A DNA stretch of 64,000 nt from Conchocele bisecta (lineage: Eukaryota; Mollusca; Bivalvia; Lucinida; Thyasiridae), in assembly GCA_029237695.1 (NCBI GenBank), contig CM055265.1, positions 218,229,679 to 218,293,678 on the forward strand, given 5' to 3'. Made by a program: the position numbers and the translations under genes. This document shows, piece after piece, positions 21,813 to 33,147 of this stretch (position 1 is the stretch's first letter; each line of letters begins with the position of its first letter). A model generated the notes under the pieces. It worked only from the letters and a program-made list of their open reading frames with translations, made no database searches and was not told the DNA's origin.

Positions 21813-21912
21813 CAGGGGCGGATCCAACACTTGGGGAACGGGGGGGGGGTTGTCTAGTTGAACGGGGGGGGGGGGGGGGGTTGCAACCCGGACCCCCTCC
21901 AGTCCGCCCCTG
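21813..21912. mobile_element. hAT-like MITE (CAGGGGCGGATCC ends)
   Basis: 100 bp, starts CAGGGGCGGATCCAACAC and ends CCAGTCCGCCCCTG. Flanks GTATA and ATATA are a near 5-bp duplication. The interior has two poly-G runs. Confidence 0.65.
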
Positions 21913-21977
21913 ATATACACGCCTCTAGGTCGCTGAGTTGGGTCAGTGTATTACAAACTTTAGATATACGGTATATA

Positions 21978-23265
21978 TGGCACGCCGTTTTACTATTTAT
22001 TCAGATACAATATATCTCTTTGAGTCAATAAGATATCTCTTTCAATCAACAAGATATCTCTTTCAGACAAACATATATCTATTTCAGTCAATAAGATATC
22101 TCGTACATGAACAAGATATCTTTATAAGTAACATATACCTTCCTCAGTCAAAGAGATATCTTATTGACGGAAGAAGATATCTTATTTACTGAAAGAGATA
22201 TCTTATTGACTCAAATAGATATCTTATTGACTAAAAGAGATATCGTATTGATTGAAAAAGATATCTTATTGACTGAAAGAGATATCTTATTGTCAGAAAG
22301 AGATATCTTGTTGACTCAAAGAGATATCTATTTCATCATACTAGATATCTACTTCTCGTAAAGAGATATCTGTTTGAAAATAATAGAAGAGATATATATT
22401 TGGCTCATTAAGATATATTATTGAAGGAAAAATATATATTTTATTGTGAAGTAGATATCTAGTATTTCAAAAGAGATATCTATCTAAGAATTTAATAAAG
22501 ATATCACTTTGACTCAACAAGATATCTATTTGACAGTTCAAGATATCTCTTTGAGTCAACAAGATATCTCTTTGAGTCAACAAGATATCTAGTTTGATGA
22601 AAGAGATGTCTATTTGAAGCCTTTCAATAAAATATCAGTTTCGTTTCATTTTTTAATTGTATAAATGAATTCTCCCTACAAGGAAAATATTTCCACCATC
22701 CCGCTGATGGACCACACAATCAACTTATGTATTTACTATTTTATGATTGGACAATAATTATATGACTTGCAGGGAGCAACAGTTACTGATAAGTAGTCGA
22801 TCAAACAGATATCTATATTAAAAAGTCAAATAGATATCTAATTGATTTAACAATATATCTCTTTCACCATAGAAGATATCTGTTTCATACAACAAGATAT
22901 CTGTTTGGCTATATAATATATCTTATTCATAGAAGTAGATATCTGTTTCATTTAATCTAAAGAGATATCTTATTGACTCAAATAGATATCTTATTGACTG
23001 AAAGAGATATCTTATTGACTGAAAGAGATATATGTAACTCTGAAACAGATATCTATATACTGTTATTATCGTATATATATCTATTTCAGAGTTACAGATA
23101 TCTCTTTGAGTCAATAAGATGATATCTTTTTCTGGCAAACAGATGTCTTATTGACTGAAATAGATATATGTTTGTCAGAAAGAGATATCTTGTTGATTGA
23201 AAGAGATATCTTATTGACTCAAAGAGATATCGTTTACTCTGAATAAATAGTAAAACGGCGTGCCA
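21978..23265. mobile_element. 1.29-kb terminal-inverted-repeat element packed with 21-bp GATATC repeats
   Basis: Perfect terminal repeats TGGCACGCCGTTTTACTATT and complement, flanked by TA on both sides (21976-21977 and 23266-23267). Inside are two fields (about 22000-22620 and 22800-23235) of an irregular 21-bp unit. Its core is AGATATCT and a typical unit is GATATCTTATTGACTCAAATA. A 180-bp AT-rich spacer separates the fields. There is no protein domain; the ORFs reading RDILLTE repeats are the array itself. The TA flanks fit a Tc1/mariner or PIF-type mechanism, but that is inference. Confidence 0.85.
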
Positions 23266-23287
23266 TAGTTATACACCATGTACACCA

Positions 23288-23446
23288 GGGCCTGGTTGTT
23301 CAAAACATCAGTTAGCTTAACGGAATGTTAAATCCTTAACTGAATGGTTAAAATCTCTGTTAAAACAGAGATTACAGAGATTTTAACCATTCAGTTAAGG
23401 ATTTAACAGTCCGTTAAGCTAACGGATGTTTTGAACAACCGGGCCC
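23288..23446. mobile_element. Near-perfect palindromic MITE
   Basis: GGGCCTGGTTGTTCAAAACA and its complement TGTTTTGAACAACCGGGCCC enclose arms TTAAATCCTTAACTGAATGG and TTTTAACCATTCAGTTAAGG. The stem is over 70 bp with almost no loop. Confidence 0.88.
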
Positions 23447-23549
23447 ATGCCTGTATGCAGGAATAGGGGGTGCGTTATAATCGGCGCGAAGGGCCGGAGT
23501 TGCTAAAAAAAGTGTTGTACACATCCATGGACGGACCTCAGCGGCTTAA

Positions 23550-23602
<53 letters not shown>

Positions 23603-23616
23603 GGGGGGGGGGGGGG
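23550..23616. repeat. Poly-G tract
   Basis: About 66 G with a single T interruption, inside a sequence whose edges (GCCTGTATGCAGG near 23448 and GCGTACTGGCCTG near 23632) resemble hAT-like MITE ends. It could form stacked G-quadruplexes. The length may be unreliable. Confidence 0.85.
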
Positions 23617-23835
23617 TACGTTTTCCCCTTGCGTACTGGCCTGTACAATGCATGTTCATTGTTCATTCAAGTATATATGTTGTGATCACCATTTGAACCG
23701 TCTTGTCGAGACGGTTTAAATGATTGGCCACGACATAAAAAACAGCTGCTATGTGTATTATAATGACATTATAATCCCCGTCTATATTAGGATAGTTGTT
23801 AGTGAACATTAGAATTATAACTAAATAATTTTAAT

Positions 23836-24083
23836 TTAACCCTTTCACCCCTAAGTAACTGGAATGGATTTTGATCCATTAATTTTGCAACCAATCCAAT
23901 TTCATAAAATGATTTTCAGACAAGTTCATTTATGAAAAGGGGATGTTTTTGCTCTAAAAAATCGGAAAATTACTTGCAAAAAAAAAAGCAGATCCTGATA
24001 AGACGGCTCGTCACGAGCCGGCTCATCTGGATATATACTGTTTGCCAGTACCACTATACAGGCATGTGAGGTTGAAAGGGTTA
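23836..24083. mobile_element. MITE, 'TTAACCCTTTCA' family
   Basis: Begins TTAACCCTTTCACCCCTAAG, ends GAGGTTGAAAGGGTTA, with the central GACGGCTCGTCACGAGCCGG hairpin. Confidence 0.82.
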
Positions 24084-24546
24084 TCCACTGTATTGTGTAA
24101 TACCTACGATATTACTAATTTGCGAAAGATAGTTGCGCATTTCTGAATCCAAAAATAACAAAGCTGGTTCCCGACACACGAATGGGCATGATCGGAGCAA
24201 GCGGAAACCAGTTTACGGTCACACGACTGTGATATATTTCTAATTTTAGGTCAGGGTTACTAGTACTAGCTGAAAAAATACCGGTATCTTCACAAATGCA
24301 TTTTCACCACTGAACATAGACTAATCTCGCACATTTGAGGAGAAAATGCTCATTGTATCGACTTCGCCACATGCACAGAGTGGACTACCTACAATGTGTT
24401 TCGTGAATAAGTGCTGGTGCAAACCTGGTTAAATTTTAATACACGTTTTAAACATAAAATGTTCTTGGATTAACAATTTTAAAGTTGGCAAGTTATATCT
24501 ACGCTCTGACGAAAACTAATGTAAGTATCTTTACTTTCAGTTTCAG

Positions 24547-24763
24547 TTTAACCGTTCCTACGCTGGAGACGGAAATTGCCGTCTGCTGTTTTTCATTTTT
24601 GCTTTAATTCCTAATAAAAAACTGGTTTTGACGACCGCACATGAGAATCGTCTCCACTAGAGACGATTCTCATGTGCTGTCAGAACAGGTTTTTGTCGAG
24701 AAATATTGAAAATAAGACATTTCCAGCAAACGACAACATTTAATTCAGCGTAGTAAGGGTTAA
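24547..24763. mobile_element. MITE, 'GTCGTCTGCTGTT' family, diverged
   Basis: Begins TTAACCGTTCCTACGCTG, ends CAGCGTAGTAAGGGTTAA, with a perfect central palindrome at about 24639-24675 (CATGAGAATCGTCTC arms). Confidence 0.78.
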
Positions 24764-25827
24764 CTTGCACCGAACCTTAGTGGACAGCCTGTATGGATTT
24801 ACTATATGGATCTTAGTTACGCTGCATGTATTTATTATGATTTTATTGTAATTTAATTAACAGCTAAACACTACATATGTATACACCTGTATAGAATTCT
24901 AATAATAATATATCGTAAATCGTTTTCTCCAAACGTATATTAAACTATGCCACGAATCAAAACAGTACAGTTGCACTTGTATTTGTTCTGATCACATTAT
25001 ATATCACATTCTAGACAATGTGGACATATATCCAATTATCCATGTAATTTAATAATCTAAATGGAATTAAATTAGCAATCGCCCATAGCACAACAACTAT
25101 CGTTATCGTAAATAAACTAACCATCTAAGGTCTCACGGGACAGTGTGGGCGGCTAGCTTTAAAAAGGTGATGGATGATTTTCTATATACTTCACTACCGA
25201 CCCTGTAAGTTACACCAGTGGCAGTGTGTCTAGAAAAATAGGTTTATGAATATTTCTTGACTTTGGGAGGCTTGACTAGGTGTATTTTTTAGAGTATTTC
25301 ATAATTCTACAAAACTGAATGTTAGCTCCGGCTGATATTGACATCTTGGAAAATGGCGCATGTTCTGTCTCGCCGGTACGGTTTCGCGTCAGAATTTAAG
25401 GTATTTTTCGGGCATTTGTAGCGAAAATTTGAAGTGGTTATGACCCCGCGTTGGAATCATTTTCAGGAAATTGTGTGGTGTTACAATTGATAGAACAAGA
25501 CATAGCAAAGTATCTGTGCCTCATATTTTCATGAGAGCAATTCCAACAAATTCAGTCGTGTTGCAATTTCTGGCCAAAAATAGGTGGGTGGGGTAACTTT
25601 GTGAAAAATTAATTCAACACATCTGATGCGGTTACTGCATTTTTATTGTGGCGCGCGATTTGTACTTCATTTGCGAGTATTTTTCAATACTTGTCGCAAG
25701 AGCCTCCTTAACTGATTGTGAGAGGCGGTGATTTTTATAAGTCACGCGCCGCCCTCAGAAAAGCAGTCAATTTTGGCTATTTTCAACCGTTCCGTGATGC
25801 CTATGAACGCCAGTAGGCTCTGTTATG
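24764..25827. other. No recognised feature
   Basis: About 1 kb with no ORF, repeat or RNA gene that I can support. 25330-25800 is richer in CG dinucleotides than the surroundings, which may mark an old promoter or just undegraded sequence. Confidence 0.4.
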
Positions 25828-25909
25828 GTTGCGAGCGGTAACTCTTGCAATCTACTCCCATACCGTACGGACGGTACGGGAGTAGATTGCAAGAGTTACC
25901 GTTCGCAAC
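25828..25909. mobile_element. Short hairpin MITE related to the 19584 foldback
   Basis: GTTGCGAGCGGTAACTCTTG and its inverted match CAAGAGTTACCGTTCGCAAC, 82 bp, with ACGG as loop. Confidence 0.85.
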
Positions 25910-26056
25910 TAGCTATGTTACCGCAATGTGTCTGTTATCTGTGCGTCAATAAGTATGAACGTGTTCTCCACAACCACCAGGGTGATTGTCGCCAAACTTC
26001 ACAGATATGGTATCTAGGTACATTTGTATCAGGAAACTAGTTTTGTTAAAGCGGAT

Positions 26057-26470
26057 AGTTGTTTGTTTGTTTGTTTGTTTGTTTGTTTGTTGGGGTTTAA
26101 CAGTCTATCAACAGCTAAGGTCATTTAAGGCCGGGTCAATGGGTTTAGTACCAAATCCCATGTATTACCTGTACAAGTACATGTATATGTTCAAGTACAT
26201 ATACAAATGGGGGTGAAATCCCAAAATCAGAACTGAATATTTACAATAACAAAACTATATATTCAGCCCTGAAATCAGAATAATCCTGATCTGATGTCAG
26301 GTCCTCGCCACACCAGAATCACTTGGCCACTCCCAAAAGCAGCAGGATCAGTAATAATCTTACTACTTTTATAATGGACAATAACCCAATTCAACTCCCA
26401 GGTAACTAAAGAGCCAAAATAAAAACGTACCTGCCAGCCAAAATGACAGCCACAAAAAAACAATAAATGT
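26057..26470. repeat. Interspersed repeat, 'CAACAGCTAAGGTC' family, with GTTT microsatellite head
   Basis: (GTTT)n at 26057-26091 followed by GGGGTTTAACAGTCTATCAA, CAGCTAAGGTCATTTAAGG, ATATTCAGCCCTGAAATCAG and CACACCAGAATCACTTGGCC. The best-matched partner is 61168-61590. Confidence 0.75.
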
Positions 26471-26610
26471 ACGGCAAACCATTTGAACGCCATGTCAATA
26501 CTTCGTTGACATTATCTCTGGAGCCATCGGGCCAATTTCAAAGACATCTAGTCTGTCAGCCCGAACTGTCTATCATGCATTCCTTACACGTGCAACTCTA
26601 ACAAAACCTG

Positions 26611-26850
26611 TGGCCCTGTCACTAAACTGCGTACGACTAAAATGTTCGTAAGTGCAAATTTAGGATCGTCTGGAAATTTCAATTGATGGATTTACATTTA
26701 TTGAGCATAGGCTGCATATGCAGCCTATGCTCAATAAATGTAAATCCAATAATTGTTTACAAGAAAACATTGTTAATGTGAAACTTACAGACTATCATAA
26801 TTTTGCATTTACGGACATTTTAGTCGTACCAAGTTTAGTGAAACGGCCCC
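26611..26850. mobile_element. Palindromic MITE, 'TTTCACTAAACTT' family, copy 2
   Basis: Ends TGGCCCTGTCACTAAACT and AGTTTAGTGAAACGGCCCC, with the central ATTTATTGAGCATAGGCTGC palindrome. Confidence 0.85.
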
Positions 26851-27707
26851 CTGGGACATCTGTCAGAAGCTGTATGTTGACTTAACAATGATCGATATGC
26901 TGGGTGTACTAATAAGGTTCCCTGGATTCTGACTGGTTGAATGTTAGTCGCTTCTCGGGTCTGTTTTTATCAATTAAATAATTTAAAAAGGGCATGTCTC
27001 TATATAGGTGTTCAAACAAAGCTAAACTTTTGCTTTTTGCCGAAAGCTGTCTATGTGATCTATTGAAATGTCGTTTGGGCAATCGGCTTTCAAAAATAAA
27101 ATGCTTTGGATGAAGTTTTAGTGAACTTAGTCACGGCATTCGTCTATAGGCATTCGATATTTCTCAAATTCAATGGGATCGCAAACAGAAAGCAAAAATA
27201 AACAGAAAACGGCATGCACATTATTAGGATCCTGGCTACGCGTCTAACGGGCCGGTAGATACATTTACTGGGATTCTTAACACATGTCTCACATATTTTT
27301 GTTAAATTATATCTAAGAAGTCGAATTTTAATATTAATTACGATTTCCATGCACGTGTGTTCGCACCATTATGTTTACTGCTCACTAAACAGACCAGTTC
27401 TATATCTATGTTATAGTTATACGTAAGTAATGCATCATGCACATACTTCGGTTCATGCATTAGTGTACATCGTGCAAAGATAATAGACTCTTAAAACGTT
27501 GCTAATGACACAATCTGTACATGACGACTGACGTACATATTGTTAGACGGACCAACGCATAGCATACGATAAACATTTGATCACATCCAGTCTATCCCCT
27601 TCCGCAGACATCCACCTTCCTGAAAAGTCGGTACTAACAATAGAACGAACAAGATTGTCTTCAAACATTTGAAATGTATGTTTTGTAAGTCACCCTACTA
27701 TATACAT

Positions 27708-27874
27708 TTATCCCGTCAACACAGTGCGTATGTGCCGTGAAACATGGTGCCGTGAAACATTTTTGATATCCTGTCAATACGAACTAATCACTGCGTATGA
27801 ATATGTGCGGTGACTGTGGTTATTTATTTTTGCATTTTAAAGCTATTTGTAGGTGTTGACGGGACAAATAGAAT
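27708..27874. mobile_element. MITE with CCCGTCAACAC ends
   Basis: TTTATCCCGTCAACACAG on the left and GTGTTGACGGGACAAATAG on the right. It carries TTTTTGATATCCTGTCAATA and TTTTGCATTTTAAAGC. A second copy in reverse orientation occupies 37275-37840 and is interrupted by another element. Confidence 0.78.
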
Positions 27875-28014
27875 AGTAGGTTAGTGCCGTGAATGGGAAA
27901 AATATCTGGCGCGGCACGGAAACGGGATGTGCTCGGCAGAGCCTCGCCCATCCCGTTTCCTAAGCCTTGCCAGATATATTTCCCATTCACGGCACTAACC
28001 TACTATTCTCTATA
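27875..28014. mobile_element. Palindromic MITE overlapping the 5' edge of the F-box gene
   Basis: TAGGTTAGTGCCGTGAATGG / CCATTCACGGCACTAACCTA arms and inner CGGAAACGGGATG / CATCCCGTTTCC. It is directly adjacent to the previous MITE. The same pair (half of this palindrome plus the CCCGTCAACAC MITE) sits together at 37200-37840. It supplies the upstream in-frame ATG of the F-box ORF. Confidence 0.8.
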
Positions 28015-28074
28015 TTCCATACATGTACTTCCAGTGTATACCCAAATTCGTGTGAAACCAGTCAATCGCACCCG

Positions 28075-29397
28075 ATGGAAGATTGGCAGTACCTACCGGA
28101 GCTGATTCTCGCCCAGATATACAGCCACCTGTCGGTCCTGGATCGTGTCTGTGTTACTGGCGTCTGTCAATCATGGCTACAGGCCGCTTCTAGAAGTGAA
28201 GCATGGAGAAACGTCGAACTCTCAGAAACTACCCTGCCAATAGTTACAGAGAATGAAGTTACGCGACATTTTAACGGGGATACTGGCAGTGTGACAGATT
28301 TGTATTCCTATCTTATTGAAAAGTTCGGAAAGTATTTCTGGAATTTGAAGTTCTACTATGTTGGCAATGAAGATTCTTTGCGTTTGCTCAAACGTATGAT
28401 TGAGAACTGTCGCAATATCAAACATATTAAGTTACAAATGTGTGGTTCTCTACAGAACATATGTAAGCCTGCTGTGTGTACGTTATTGCAGAGGAATCCA
28501 AATCTAAAGCGGATAACAATTACTAACTTGGACCGTTCTGCTGTTTCTGAAAATGGCCACCCCATACCGATAGGCGTCGGCCATTCACGATCACTTAAGC
28601 GGCTTTCGATGGAAAACTCGTTTCGAACCAGCAACCTGAGTAACTTAATGTACCTCGTTCATCTTCGTCAACTCGCCATTGAGCCCCGCTATCTCAGTTA
28701 CAGCATGCTGTTCCACTTGGCGGCACACTCTCTCCGGGACCTGTACATTCTGGCATTATCTAGGACAACGGAGTTTTACAATGAAGCATTGAATGTGAAT
28801 CAATGGCAAGAGATTTGCAAACAGGGACCGAAATTACGAGTACATTGTCTATTTGGTGTGAGTCACGAATGGACAGAAAAAGAAGTGATATTGAAGCCTT
28901 CTATGCCAATGAAGTCCCTGATATACCAGAAACACATGCTGCTGAACTATCACCAGTTAACGCCATTGGTGTGTAACTACAGGTGGACCCTGCAGGTGTT
29001 TATCGACTCGAGAATGTCAGTGAACAGCTCCACCTCGGCACGGTGGGCCAGTGATATACCTGGGGCCAATCTGAACCTGCTGCAGATTGTCCGCTCTTGT
29101 CCGAACCTTAAGACACTGGCCGTGAAGGATATACTGTCCAGCAGCACTGTCCTCGCCATGGTCTACACCAACCGCAATCTCACTGATCTCCACGTCCTCG
29201 ACCAGCAGCTTAGGTACAGGCTCATGGCCGACGTAACCTGGGACCTCACACATGACTGCTTGCAGTTTGTGGAGAACAACTGGATTGCTGACAATTTCGC
29301 CGCTGCTGTATCATCTGTTGTGGGGTTTCAGTGGAAACCGTTACAAATGGGACAGTACATGGAGATTCAGATGAGGAAAACTGTACTGGCCATATAG
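28075..29397 (+). CDS. F-box protein, FBXO33/FBXO39-like
   Basis: Encodes a 440-residue protein, presumably a substrate-recognition subunit of an SCF (Skp1-Cullin1-F-box) ubiquitin ligase. The F-box is at residues 4-44: W4, LPELIL (7-12), IYSHL (15-19), DR (23-24), VC and W34, W44. The rest is a degenerate leucine-rich-repeat region with LxxLxL spacing (for example NLKRITITNL, LRDLYILAL, NLKTLAVKDI, NLTDLHVLD). F-box position, overall length and the WQEICKQGPKLRVHCLFG block recall FBXO39/FBXO33. The substrate is unknown. The frame is open upstream to an ATG at 27967, but that part is MITE-derived. A possible splice acceptor (acttccag, ending 28034) would also remove it, so the ATG at 28075 directly before the F-box is preferred. 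It is a single coding exon, stop TAG at 29395. It lies head to head with IFT88, about 9 kb away. Confidence 0.88.
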   Translation: MEDWQYLPELILAQIYSHLSVLDRVCVTGVCQSWLQAASRSEAWRNVELSETTLPIVTENEVTRHFNGDTGSVTDLYSYLIEKFGKYFWNLKFYYVGNEDSLRLLKRMIENCRNIKHIKLQMCGSLQNICKPAVCTLLQRNPNLKRITITNLDRSAVSENGHPIPIGVGHSRSLKRLSMENSFRTSNLSNLMYLVHLRQLAIEPRYLSYSMLFHLAAHSLRDLYILALSRTTEFYNEALNVNQWQEICKQGPKLRVHCLFGVSHEWTEKEVILKPSMPMKSLIYQKHMLLNYHQLTPLVCNYRWTLQVFIDSRMSVNSSTSARWASDIPGANLNLLQIVRSCPNLKTLAVKDILSSSTVLAMVYTNRNLTDLHVLDQQLRYRLMADVTWDLTHDCLQFVENNWIADNFAAAVSSVVGFQWKPLQMGQYMEIQMRKTVLAI

Positions 29398-29403
29398 CTG
29401 ATT

Positions 29404-29525
29404 ATAGGTTTAACTGTATTGTAATTTTCAAATTTGCGGCGTGTATCAGAAAATGATAGGTCGGAAAACATGTTTAATGGCTCCGCGCCGCCGCAAATTT
29501 CAAACTTACAATGCGTTAACCTATT
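29404..29525. mobile_element. Palindromic MITE in the probable 3' UTR of the F-box gene
   Basis: ATAGGTTTAACTGTATTGTA and CAAATTTGCGGCG are mirrored by CGCCGCAAATTT and ACAATGCGTTAACCTAT. Confidence 0.72.
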
Positions 29526-29789
29526 TCTAATGCACTCCTTTACTACTGGCGTAGGAATACATAAATACAGAAATAATTTGCGACCGTTCATCAACAATGA
29601 TATACCTGTAATGTATGACCATCAGCCAATCAGATTGCGTGATATTTATAGAGTGCATTAGAAAGAATATATAGTGACTTCTCGACTTGATTCGCTTAAT
29701 TTTTAATTTCATACGTATAGGTCGAAATTAAAAGCTGTCATTGAATGCAATTATATTTCAAATGTGATGTGAAAACAATTACTCATTCA

Positions 29790-29795
29790 AATAAA
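29790..29795 (+). terminator. Possible polyadenylation signal of the F-box gene
   Basis: AATAAA about 390 bases after the stop codon. It is a hexamer match only, in AT-rich sequence, with no supporting transcript. Confidence 0.3.
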
Positions 29796-30245
29796 TAGAA
29801 AGTTGAACTCGTATGTTTAATACAATTGTTTTATGGGAATTGACACTTTACTTCCTCCTTGTGTATCTCTGTAGTTTACCCCTGATGATGCAACCAGTTG
29901 TATACCAGATTCAGGCACATTTTTAATGCTGAAATTACAGAACATTCATTCAAGTGTTATGCTTGAACACGGTATATGTATATACTTGTATATTCTCCAT
30001 CCTGTACCATGTTCGTGGTACGGTAGGAAAACGAACGATATCGTGATCAGCACCCCGTCACGCCGTGACGTAAGTTCCTCGCGACTTATAGGAACCTGCT
30101 AAGTGTTCTTGCACACTTTAATGGGACACAGACTGGTCGCATAGTGAATCGTAAAAAAAACCTAAATCTTAGAGTCCGCAGACGGCATCATCGCCCAGAC
30201 TACAAGACAGCGCCCAAACGGCGACCCAGCGAGAGGCCGACCCTG

Positions 30246-30481
30246 GGCCCGTTTCACTAAACTTCGTACGACTAAGAAGTTCGTAAGTGCAAAATTGAAA
30301 TCCACAATAACTTGTTCTGACATTCGTTTGTAGAAAACCTTTCGTGGATGTGCTACCATGAATGACATGAGCCCGTAGGTATAAAAACGTAGCATTTGAA
30401 AAACATGTTAATGTGAGAAGCAAATTCATAGAAATCTCCGTTCGAACATTTTTATCGCACGAAATTTAGCGAAACGGGCTC
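30246..30481. mobile_element. Diverged MITE, 'TTTCACTAAACTT' family
   Basis: Begins GGCCCGTTTCACTAAACTTC, ends AATTTAGCGAAACGGGC. It lacks the usual central palindrome. 54799-55028 is the same sub-variant. Confidence 0.7.
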
Positions 30482-31190
30482 CAGGTTCGTAACCAGCTAT
30501 ATGCACGCTTTGGACAAACTCTCCTGCACGCCAGTGAGCTGGCTATAATCATTGCTAGATCAAACATGCGGTATTGCTACAATACGCATAATGTGGAAAA
30601 TATACTACTTACCTGATATGAAATACACATGATTTGTAAAGATGTGAACATATCATGTCATAATGATACATGTATATGAAACAACAGAAACTGAATCAGC
30701 ATGTAGATCATGTAGCAATAACTAACTGTTTAAAATTTTATGTGAGAATAACAAAATTTAACAACTAAACATACACTTGTGTATGATATTTAAATATGAA
30801 TTCCATAAACGTTCCGTATTTTAAGCATAACATACATGTATGCACTAGGAGTGTATTTTATGAGCCCGTGAGAAATCTGTAGTAACGCTTTTAAATACCT
30901 CGTATCTCAAGTCACATTGACTTGTAACTTTATCATGTTTATTTTGCATATTCCATGCCCATGGTTTATTCTTTCTGTAGCCCCACACACACGGCTTACA
31001 TGCCAAATTTAATATAAGATAAACTCTTGCGCGAAACAATAGTATATTCACACGGTCGTCTAAACATCAACAAGTTATTGGGTATGACATGTATTTTTCT
31101 CCAATATTTGCATAATCACCGTGATTTTTATGTTAAGTCTCTCTCCCACCAATTGCGTTTATGTTTCGATATCAGGCTACATGGGTAAAT
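30482..31190. other. No recognised feature
   Basis: AT-rich stretch without a supportable gene or repeat. Confidence 0.35.
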
Positions 31191-31260
31191 ATTGACCAGG
31201 AGCTACACTGGTCACAAATTCCATAAACCCCCTTTCTCCAATCACAGCCACATATGTGTG
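31190..31260. repeat. Fragment of the 'GTGACTGGAGAAATG' MITE family
   Basis: CAGGAGCTACACTGGTCACA then CCTTTCTCCAATCACAGCCAC, the right end of the family. Confidence 0.6.
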
Positions 31261-31501
31261 GAATACATGAAAATGCAACCACCAACCAACGTCAAATACG
31301 CATACGATGTACATATAGCGATATATGTGCAAACTTGGATCCTGTCAGAAAACATTTGGTCTGTTTTGCGAGCATATGGCTTTATTAGTATGTACACGCC
31401 CAGTGGGCCAGTGGTATAATGTAGTATTTTAATACATATACACCGAATATGGTTCATAACATAAACAAAAATTATATGAATTCGCTGAATTATGGCATTT
31501 A

Positions 31502-31827
31502 TTACGGAGCCCCGCAGGGGACATGGATTTTTTTTATTTTTATGAATTCGTTCGCTCAATTTAACAATTCGTTCCCTCGAATTAACAATTCGTTCCCACG
31601 ATATAACAATTCGTTCCCATGAATTAACAATTCGTTCCCACGAAATAAAAATTCGTTCCTTCGAATTGAAAATTCGTTCCCTCAAATTAACAATTCGTTC
31701 CCACGATATGACAATTATGTTGCCACGAAATAACAATTCTTATATCGTGGGAACGAATTGTTAGTTAAATTAAGGGAACGAATTGTTAATTCGTGGGACA
31801 TTCTACGTCCCCTGTGGGGCTCGGTAA
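31502..31827. mobile_element. Foldback element of 21-bp units, 'TTCGTTCC' family, copy 1
   Basis: Ends TTACGGAGCCCCGCAGGGGA and the complement of GTCCCCTGTGGGGCTC. The left field has nine or more units, such as AACAATTCGTTCCCTCGAAT plus T, exactly 21 bases apart (31568, 31589, 31610). The short right field (31740-31800) has the units inverted. Other copies are at 35503-35848 and 48243-48590. Confidence 0.85.
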
Positions 31828-32798
31828 ATTATCGATCCTTAAGTAGAGTGTGTATTAAAATAGTCTTGTTCGAAATACTGAAGGCTGAGTATGTTTCAAG
31901 AGTCCGTTTTCCCAATGTGGGTACATACACCACACAATCGATGATAGCACTATCTCCAAACTCGATGCATACAATAAATTTCCACTCCCATAATACGGCA
32001 TAAAACTGACATACAAATGTCAGGGCGGTTTCTTTACAATACCTTTGAAATGCTGACAAAATTGCATTCATTTTCGAAGAGTTTTCGTACTTCTGTCACA
32101 TTGAACTATTTAACATGTCTGCTGTGTGGCTCACAGGAATGCGTCGAAAATAACGAAGCGGAATGTTATCAAAATAGTTACACATAGTTAACCTAGTGCG
32201 ACAATATACTATCCAAATCGTTGAAGGTTTTACTCTGCTCCGTGTAGCGAATTACGCCGTACACCGTGCGCCGGTGTGAGTGTGGCATGTTCCCTGTAAC
32301 AGGCGGCGTAACTCTAGCAAGCATGGAAGAGTTGCGTCGCGTAATATAGACATGAAAAGACTGAATTTCGAATGCACTGTACATGCGTAGTGCATTAGAA
32401 CGCTATCAATACACAGGCACGCCGCTGACGTGTGATTATAATTATGAGAAAAAATGCATTCTCAAAGTCTTGTTTAAATTTAGCTTCCAATATACAAATT
32501 CAATCTGTAATTAATTGACGGTGCTTATTATACAATGTTGCATGTATGGGTCAGAGCAATGTGTGTGACCTACTGACCTATTTCCCTGGTGTTCTAGTGA
32601 GTCTATTTATAAATGCTCATTTGTATAGAAAAGATAGTTCGTTTGAAGGCCATTCCTCGATATGAGTTATTGAACTCTACACAAGGTTATCTCAGTTTTC
32701 ATACCAGTAGGCCTACACTATAACTGTTTTGAATAGTATTTCTTAACTATGAGGTAATACGTCGGCCGCCCATCTGTCATATCGACCCGCCTAACTCG

Positions 32799-32873
32799 AA
32801 ATTTCTGTCTGTAGCGCAGGGCGACTTACATGTTACATGCAAGTCGCCCTGCGCTACAGACGAGACAGAAAAT
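32799..32873. repeat. Hairpin
   Basis: TCTGTCTGTAGCGCAGGGCG and its inverted match CGCCCTGCGCTACAGACGAG around a short ACATGT-containing loop. Confidence 0.75.
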
Positions 32874-33147
32874 TCGGGTTACCATCCGTCGTACCCTGGG
32901 AATTTATTGTCAGAAAATGTCCCTGGCCCCGTAGACGGTCTGGTATTTAGTTTAAACTGCATGTTTATATGCGTCGCCAGGAATATTCCAGTGTGGGGGT
33001 GGGGCGAGGGTCGTCTGCCGACAACCGAAGATTGGATGCGAGGAGAGAAGGGCCATTTCCGGCGTTCTACTGCATTTTAGAGCTATAATTTCCAATAGTA
33101 ATACTTGCACCCAAAATGTTAACACTGAAAAGAGGGTTCGTTCGCAC

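Noticed and set aside
27967..28074. N-terminal extension of the F-box protein
   Set aside because: The first part lies inside a palindromic MITE and a splice acceptor-like site follows. The start at 28075, adjacent to the F-box, is better supported.
31242..31736. 164-codon minus-strand frame with NSWERIV repeats
   Set aside because: Same foldback-array artefact plus random flanking codons.
31829..32071. 80-codon minus-strand frame with protein-like composition (FYAVLWEWKFIVCIEFGDS)
   Set aside because: It could be an exon of something, but no family was recognised and no flanking exons were found. Not enough to call.
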